Origin: Acrocarpospora macrocephala | Lineage (GTDB): Bacteria; Actinomycetota; Actinomycetes; Streptosporangiales; Streptosporangiaceae | DNA: 64,000 nucleotides | Reading direction: 5' to 3' | NCBI RefSeq assembly: GCF_009687865.1 | Contig: NZ_BLAE01000060.1 | Location: 1-64,000 of the forward strand | Shown here: in pieces, positions 59,438 to 64,000 of the stretch | Position numbering within the stretch: the first letter of the stretch is position 1 | How the letters are laid out: each line of letters starts with the position of its first letter | The notes under the pieces: model-generated | Seen by the model: the letters and a program-made list of their open reading frames with translations, nothing else | Database searches by the model: none | Told to the model about the DNA's origin: nothing | Position numbers and translations under genes: made by a program

Positions 59438-60484
59438 TTACCTGACGGATGCGTAGATCAGCACGGGCAGGACCAGGCCGAGTTGGCCGCCGAACTGGAC
59501 CCTGGCCAGCGCGGTCAGCCGCGCCGCCCCGTTCCTGCCTGTCGAGGCGGCGCGGACCGCCGCGGCGTAGCCCAATCCGGCGGCGGCGCCCAGCAGCGCC
59601 CCGCCGAGCAGCGCGAGCCAGAGCACGCCGGCGGCCCATCCGGCCGCCAGCCCGCCGGCGCCCACCACCAGCAGCGCCCCGGTCGGCAGCGCGCCCACCG
59701 GCCGGGCCGGCAGCCGGCAGGCTGCGGCGCTCAGCAGCACCAGCGCCACGACAGCGCCGGTGATCAGCGGGTCGCCGTCCCGGCCGGCGGCTGCGGCGAC
59801 CTCCCCCGGAAGCACCGAGGTGAACAGACCGAGCACACCGTTGGCGGCGAATGCCACCACGCAGGCGGCGAGCGGCGTCGTGCCGGGGTCGCGTGCCTGT
59901 CTGCCGCCCTCACTGGGACGCGACAATGGCGCCCGATTTCGGCCCACCATCAGCGCGGTAGTCACGAGCAGCGCGATCCCGGCGCCGAAGGCGGCGTTCC
60001 TGTTCCCCAGGCTCGCGGCCAGCCCGGCGCAGCACGCGCCGGCTCCCACCCCGCCCAGCAGGCAGGCGGTGGCGATCGACGCTCCGCGCGGGTGCGCCGT
60101 CAGCGCCGAGGTGGCCACCGGGGCGACGACGCCGAGCGCGACTCCCGTCCCGATCCGCGCCGTCACCAGCACGGCCAGGTCGGGGGAGACCAGATAGAGC
60201 AGCCCTGCGGCGGCGTCGACGACCATCGCCGCGGCCAGCACCCGCCGGGGCGCGGCGCGGGCGATCAGGCCGGCCAGCCGCCCCGTCCCGACCAGGCCCA
60301 TCACGCCGGCGACCGTCGCGCCGTGCACGCTGAACAGCAGCGCGGTCGGCCAGGCCCCGCCGCCGAGCAGCGCCGCGTAGTCCCGGTAGAAAGGACTGGG
60401 GAAGGCGCTGAACGCGGCGGCCACGGCCAGTGCCGCGGCGGGACCGGCCTGGTGGGACCTCTCGACGGCGGGTACGGCGATCAC
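59438..60484 (-). CDS. MFS-type transporter
   Basis: This 348-aa, highly hydrophobic protein has about ten to twelve membrane segments (PTALLFSVHGATVAGVMGLVGTGRLAGLIARAAPRRVL, ARIGTGVALGVVAPVATSALTAHPRGAS, FAANGVLGLFTSVLPGEVA). The GTG at 60484 overlaps the stop of the upstream dehydrogenase-like gene (GTGA); the long in-frame extension further upstream is only its shadow. It is short for an MFS protein. The role is probably export or exchange of an amino-acid-like compound handled by this operon. Confidence 0.82.
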   Translation of the reverse strand: MIAVPAVERSHQAGPAAALAVAAAFSAFPSPFYRDYAALLGGGAWPTALLFSVHGATVAGVMGLVGTGRLAGLIARAAPRRVLAAAMVVDAAAGLLYLVSPDLAVLVTARIGTGVALGVVAPVATSALTAHPRGASIATACLLGGVGAGACCAGLAASLGNRNAAFGAGIALLVTTALMVGRNRAPLSRPSEGGRQARDPGTTPLAACVVAFAANGVLGLFTSVLPGEVAAAAGRDGDPLITGAVVALVLLSAAACRLPARPVGALPTGALLVVGAGGLAAGWAAGVLWLALLGGALLGAAAGLGYAAAVRAASTGRNGAARLTALARVQFGGQLGLVLPVLIYASVR

Positions 60485-61359
60485 AGCCGTGCCTCCCCGC
60501 GGGTAATCCCCAGCAACGCCGCGACCAGCGCCACGTCCGCCACCGCCGAGCCGGCGAGGTCGGCCAGCACCCGGCGGCCCTCCCCGTGACCAGGCCATGC
60601 TCCGGGGGTGAAGATCGCCGTCGCGTCGGCGGCCCGGTCGGTCACCACCAGGTCCCGCGCGCCGGTGCGCCAGGTCTGGCTGCCGTCCAGGCTCACCGCG
60701 ACCCCGCGCTCCGCCAGCGTGCCGAGATCGGCCAGCGCCGTCCGCGCGCCGGTCGCCGACACGGCGAGATCGGCGCCGCGCACCGCCGCCGCCACATCGG
60801 TGGTGACCGAGACCGGGCAGCTCTCCGGCAGCATTCCGGGTGCCGCCTCCGCCCGGGCCGCCGAGGCCGCGGACCGTACGGCCACCCGGACCTCGCGCGG
60901 CGGCAGCACGGCCGCCAGGTAGCGGAGCGTCCACTGGTTGGTCGGCCCGAAGCCGACCAGGGCCAGCCGGGCGGGCGGCTCCGCGCACAGCGCCTGGGCG
61001 GCCGCGGTCGCCGTGGCGGCGGTACGCAGCCAGGTGGCCAGCATCCCTTCGATGAACGCCAGGTTGGCGGCGTCGCCGTACCGGGTGGCCAGGATGGCCG
61101 AGGTGGACACCCCCGGGGACCCGGCGCGTCCTGGCCGGTAGGACGCCCACTTGCTGATGGCCAGTTCGAGTGCGGGCACTACGCCGGCCACGGTGAGGAA
61201 GAAGCCGCCGTCGCCGGTGGACAGGGTCTGCTTGGGAAGCTGGCTGGCCAGCCCCGCCCCCAGGTCGGCGAGCGCGGCGGCCACCGCCGCGGTGAGCGTC
61301 CGCGGCTCGATGCCCGCCGCCGCCACGTCGGCGTCAGTCATCCTCCGCACCGCCGTCAC
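60481..61359 (-). CDS. Ornithine cyclodeaminase/mu-crystallin family protein
   Basis: This 292-aa protein has LSTGDGGFFLTVAGVVPALELAISKWASYRPGR, GVSTSAILATRYGDAANLAFIEGMLATWLRTAATATAAAQAL, a Rossmann loop LALVGFGPTNQWTLRYLA and VSATGARTALA. The family covers ornithine cyclodeaminase, alanine dehydrogenase and ketimine reductase. The usual GxGxQ loop reads GFGPTNQ here. GTG 61359, behind GGGAGCGGG, overlaps the regulator gene by 26 bp; ATG 61341 is an alternative. It could interconvert a cyclic imine or amino acid with the hydantoinase substrate. Confidence 0.82.
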   Translation of the reverse strand: MTAVRRMTDADVAAAGIEPRTLTAAVAAALADLGAGLASQLPKQTLSTGDGGFFLTVAGVVPALELAISKWASYRPGRAGSPGVSTSAILATRYGDAANLAFIEGMLATWLRTAATATAAAQALCAEPPARLALVGFGPTNQWTLRYLAAVLPPREVRVAVRSAASAARAEAAPGMLPESCPVSVTTDVAAAVRGADLAVSATGARTALADLGTLAERGVAVSLDGSQTWRTGARDLVVTDRAADATAIFTPGAWPGHGEGRRVLADLAGSAVADVALVAALLGITRGEARL

Positions 61360-62674
61360 CCCCGCTCCCGTACAGGGCGGCCAGCGCCAGCGAGACCATG
61401 CCGGCGACCGCCCGCAGAAAGGCGGTGCGGGCCGGGTCGAACGCCCGGACAGTACGGCTCACGAAGGCCAGGTCCCCCCAGACCCGCCCGCCGACGAAGA
61501 GCGGGAAGAGCACACAGGCGTGCAGGTCCTCGGCCGACGACATCCGGGCGGTCACCGGGAAGCGGCCGGCCAGCCTGCTCACGTCCGACAGTTGCACGAC
61601 CTTGCCGCTCCGATAGGCGTGCGCGCCCATGAACCCCGGTTCCACCGGATGCCCGGCGGCCAGCGACTGCGTCCACCGGGACGACATCCCCGCCGAGGCC
61701 ACCAGGGTGGAGATGTCCGCGCCCCGGCCGTCCCGCCCCAGCCGGAACACGGTGGCCGCGTCGCAGAAGTTGCGGTCCACGGCCCAGCGCACCACGGCGT
61801 CGGCGAGCGCGGTCACGTCCGGCATGGCGAGCAGGTTGTCGACGATCGAATAGAGCGCGTCGTTCTGGGCGTTGAGTGTGGCCACCGTCTCGCGCAGCCG
61901 CTCCTCGCTCCGGTCGTCCCCGAACTCGGCCACCGGCGGGAGGAACTGGTAACCCACCCCGCGTACGGAGGCGATCCACCGCGATCCGGACGGGGTGTCG
62001 CCCAGCTTGCGGCGCAGCCGCCCGATGTGGATGCGCAGGGTGTTCAGCCCGTCCCCGTGCTTCCACCGCCACACCCCGTGCACGATCTCGTGCGGCGGCA
62101 CCGTCTGCTGCGACCGGCGCATCAGGTAGACGAGCAGGTCGAACTCGTTCTGGCTGAGCTGGACCGCGTCCTCGCCGAGCACACACCGGCGGGCTCCCAG
62201 GTCGACCCGGAGTTCGCCGGCCTGGAGCCAGCGGATCCGCAGCGTCTCGTCGCGGCGCGCTCCCCGGCAGAGCGCGGTCAGCCGGGCGAGCACCTCACGG
62301 GGGCCGCAATGCCGGTCGATCAGCAGGTTCGCGCCGGCGCCGAGCAGCGCGAGGACCTGGTCATGGTCGAGCGGCCCCGCCACCACGGCGATCGGGGAGG
62401 CGCAGGCCGCGCGCAGCGACTTGGTCGCCCTGAGCAGCCAGCCCGGGTTCGCTCCGGCGATCAGGACCAGCCTGGTCTCCCGTACCGACGCCTGGTGCGC
62501 GGCGCGCTGGACGTCCTCGAACGCGCCGACCGCCCACTCCCGTTGCCCCTGGAGGGCCGCCACGGGCGCGAGCGCCGGGCGGTCCGGCTCGCTGCAGAGC
62601 ACCGTCGGGGAGAGCAAGGCGGCCTCCCTGCGGGTCATGATGCGGGCGGGCCGGCCGTACGCGGGTGAGGTCAT
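61334..62674 (-). CDS. Transcription regulator: pseudo-receiver, OmpR-type winged helix, GAF domain
   Basis: This protein of ~446 aa starts at ATG 62674 or the GTG before it. Residues ~20-140 look like a response-regulator receiver, but the strand that should carry the phosphorylated Asp reads RLVLIAGANPG, so phosphorylation is unlikely. A trans_reg_C winged helix follows at ~150-250 (LSQNEFDLLVYLMRRSQQTVPPHEIVHGVWRWKHGDGLNTLRIHIGRLRRKLGD...RGVGYQFLPP). A GAF domain is at ~270-430. It probably senses a small molecule directly through the GAF domain and controls the surrounding operon, within which it is encoded. Confidence 0.82.
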   Translation of the reverse strand: MTSPAYGRPARIMTRREAALLSPTVLCSEPDRPALAPVAALQGQREWAVGAFEDVQRAAHQASVRETRLVLIAGANPGWLLRATKSLRAACASPIAVVAGPLDHDQVLALLGAGANLLIDRHCGPREVLARLTALCRGARRDETLRIRWLQAGELRVDLGARRCVLGEDAVQLSQNEFDLLVYLMRRSQQTVPPHEIVHGVWRWKHGDGLNTLRIHIGRLRRKLGDTPSGSRWIASVRGVGYQFLPPVAEFGDDRSEERLRETVATLNAQNDALYSIVDNLLAMPDVTALADAVVRWAVDRNFCDAATVFRLGRDGRGADISTLVASAGMSSRWTQSLAAGHPVEPGFMGAHAYRSGKVVQLSDVSRLAGRFPVTARMSSAEDLHACVLFPLFVGGRVWGDLAFVSRTVRAFDPARTAFLRAVAGMVSLALAALYGSGGDGGAEDD

Positions 62675-62680
62675 CACGAT

Positions 62681-63472
62681 CTACAGCACCTTGGAGAGGA
62701 AGGATCGGGTGCGTTCGTGCCGGGGATCGGCCAGAACCTGGCGCGGCGTGCCCTGCTCGAGGATCCGGCCGCCGTCCATGAAGGCCACCCGGGTGGCCAC
62801 CTCACGGGCGAAACCCATCTCGTGGGTCACCACGATCATGGTCATGCCGCCGGCCGCGAGGTCGCGCATCACGTCGAGGACCTCGCCGACCAGTTCCGGG
62901 TCGAGCGCGGAGGTCGGCTCGTCGAAGAGCATCAGCTCGGGGCGCATGGCCAGCCCGCGGGCGATGGCGACCCGCTGCTGCTGCCCGCCGGACAGGCTGC
63001 GCGGATAGGCGTTCACCTTGTCGCCCAGCCCGACCCGGTCGAGCAGGGCACGGGCCGCGCGTGTCGCCGGCTCCCGGGGCTGCCGGTTCACCCGGGTGGG
63101 AGCCTCGATCACGTTCTCCAGGACGGTGAGATGCGGGAACAGGTTGAAATGCTGGAAGACCATGCCGATCCGGGCCCGCTGCGCGCGGATCCGGCGCTCG
63201 TGCAGCTCGTGCAGCCTCCCGCCGCGCTCCTCGTAGCCGATCAGCTCGCCGCCGACGTACACCCGTCCCGCGTTGGGGCGCTCCAGGTGGTTGACGCACC
63301 GGAGCAGGGTGGATTTGCCGGACCCCGAGGCGCCGATCAGGCAGAGCACCTCGCCGCGCGCCACCTCCAGGTCGACGCCGTGCAGGACCTGGTGGTCGCC
63401 GAAGCGCTTCCGCACGCCGGTCAGCCGGACCAGCGGCTCGTCCCGCGCGGTCACCGGTTCGGGGCCAGCCAT
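62681..63472 (-). CDS. Polar amino acid ABC transporter ATP-binding protein (GlnQ type)
   Basis: This 263-aa ABC ATPase has Walker [11 protein letters not shown]-loop [17 protein letters not shown], signature [16 protein letters not shown], Walker [15 protein letters not shown] and the switch VTHEMG. The FNLFPH and [11 protein letters not shown] stretches are those of GlnQ/HisP-type importers. ATG 63472 lies 22 bp inside the permease gene. It energises import of an amino acid or analogue feeding the hydantoinase pathway. Confidence 0.93.
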   Translation of the reverse strand: MAGPEPVTARDEPLVRLTGVRKRFGDHQVLHGVDLEVARGEVLCLIGASGSGKSTLLRCVNHLERPNAGRVYVGGELIGYEERGGRLHELHERRIRAQRARIGMVFQHFNLFPHLTVLENVIEAPTRVNRQPREPATRAARALLDRVGLGDKVNAYPRSLSGGQQQRVAIARGLAMRPELMLFDEPTSALDPELVGEVLDVMRDLAAGGMTMIVVTHEMGFAREVATRVAFMDGGRILEQGTPRQVLADPRHERTRSFLSKVL

Positions 63473-64000
63473 CGGCTCCACCTCCCCGCCCGGTAGGGCG
63501 CCGCCGAGCCGTGCCGCGCGGCGAAACCGGCCCCGAGCCGCCGCTCCAGCCGATGTTCGAGCCAGGTCAGCAGGGTGACGACGGCCAGATACCAGATGCT
63601 GACCACGATCAGCACCGGGATGGTCTCGTAGGTGCGGCCGTAGATGAGCTGTCCGGCGTAGAGCAGTTCGGGCAGCGCGATCACGCTGACCACCGAGGAG
63701 TACTTGAGCAGCCCGATCGCCTCGTTGGAGGCCGGGGGGACGATCACCCGCAACGCCTGCGGCAGCACGATCCTGCGGAAACTGTGCGTACGGCTCATGC
63801 CGAGCGCCTGAGCCGCCTCGGTCTGGCCGTGGTCGACCGCGGTGATCCCGGACCTGATGATCTCGCAGAGGTAGGCCGCCTCGTTCAGGGCGAGCCCGAG
63901 GATGGCGGCCGTCCACGGCGAGATCAGGTCGTTGGTCTCGGCGGCCCAGAACTGCGGGCCGAACGGGATCCCGATGGAGATGACCGGGACCAGGATCGCC
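63451..64000 (-). CDS. Polar amino acid ABC transporter permease (HisM/GlnP type), N-terminus outside the window
   Basis: The frame is open to the right edge. The visible ~183 residues include [16 protein letters not shown] and the cytoplasmic EAA loop [33 protein letters not shown], followed by two membrane segments. This is the C-terminal two thirds of a HisM-type permease. It is the most upstream visible gene of the leftward operon. A binding-protein gene is expected just beyond the edge. Confidence 0.9.
   Translation of the reverse strand, partial: AILVPVISIGIPFGPQFWAAETNDLISPWTAAILGLALNEAAYLCEIIRSGITAVDHGQTEAAQALGMSRTHSFRRIVLPQALRVIVPPASNEAIGLLKYSSVVSVIALPELLYAGQLIYGRTYETIPVLIVVSIWYLAVVTLLTWLEHRLERRLGAGFAARHGSAAPYRAGRWSRWLAPNR

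Overview
The window is high-GC DNA with GTG starts, tight 4-bp gene overlaps, a conservon (cvnABCD) and a complete mreBCD-pbp2-rodA cluster. Together these point to a filamentous actinomycete, probably of Streptosporangiales type. That assignment is inferred from gene content, not from a marker gene.

Layout. (1) 1-10.8 kb is an alpha-glucoside utilisation locus: GH15 (cut by the window edge), GH31, a sugar ABC importer (binding protein plus two permeases), a ROK repressor, a frameshifted GH13, an SIS isomerase and a ROK sugar kinase. (2) 10.8-12.8 kb holds two small Cys-containing proteins, a DsbA/FrnE-like oxidoreductase and a divergent TetR regulator with a nested palindrome between them. 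(3) 12.9-18.2 kb is the cell-elongation operon mreB-mreC-mreD-mrdA-rodA, followed by a convergent Clp_N/HTH gene with palindromes over a leaderless promoter. (4) 18,922-29,490 is a 10.57-kb Tn7-like transposon that I could delimit to the base: 25-bp terminal inverted repeats starting TG, TnsB-type repeat arrays at both ends and a 5-bp CGATC target duplication. Its tnsA-tnsB-tnsC-tniQ module lies at the right end. tnsB lacks its DDE domain and tniQ is frameshifted, so the element looks immobile. (5) 29.5-34 kb has a PadR/membrane-protein pair and a large membrane NACHT ATPase. (6) 34-39.5 kb is the conservon and a secreted WD40 protein. (7) 39.6-47.4 kb is a beta-glycan locus: a giant multidomain glycosidase, a GH3 enzyme and a DUF1996 protein, tied together by four copies of a perfect 14-bp LacI-type operator. 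(8) 47.7-54 kb has a LuxR/AAA regulator with an internal 15-residue repeat array, a secreted protein, ThuA and a Gfo/Idh/MocA dehydrogenase. (9) 54-64 kb is a leftward amino-acid/hydantoin catabolic operon: ABC importer, pseudo-receiver/GAF regulator, ornithine-cyclodeaminase-like protein, MFS, hydantoinase A/B and DUF1989.

The most interesting system is the transposon cargo. A 112-aa helical protein ends in a short motif (IGDxNxIxQHF-type) that is nearly repeated at the extreme N-terminus of the divergently encoded STAND/NACHT ATPase. That ATPase overlaps by 4 bp a 1169-aa helical-repeat protein with a C-terminal membrane domain. This is the architecture of an amyloid-signalling NLR (Bell-type effector plus NLR with a matching motif), here carried as cargo by a Tn7-like element. 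A second, unrelated membrane NACHT protein lies just outside the element.
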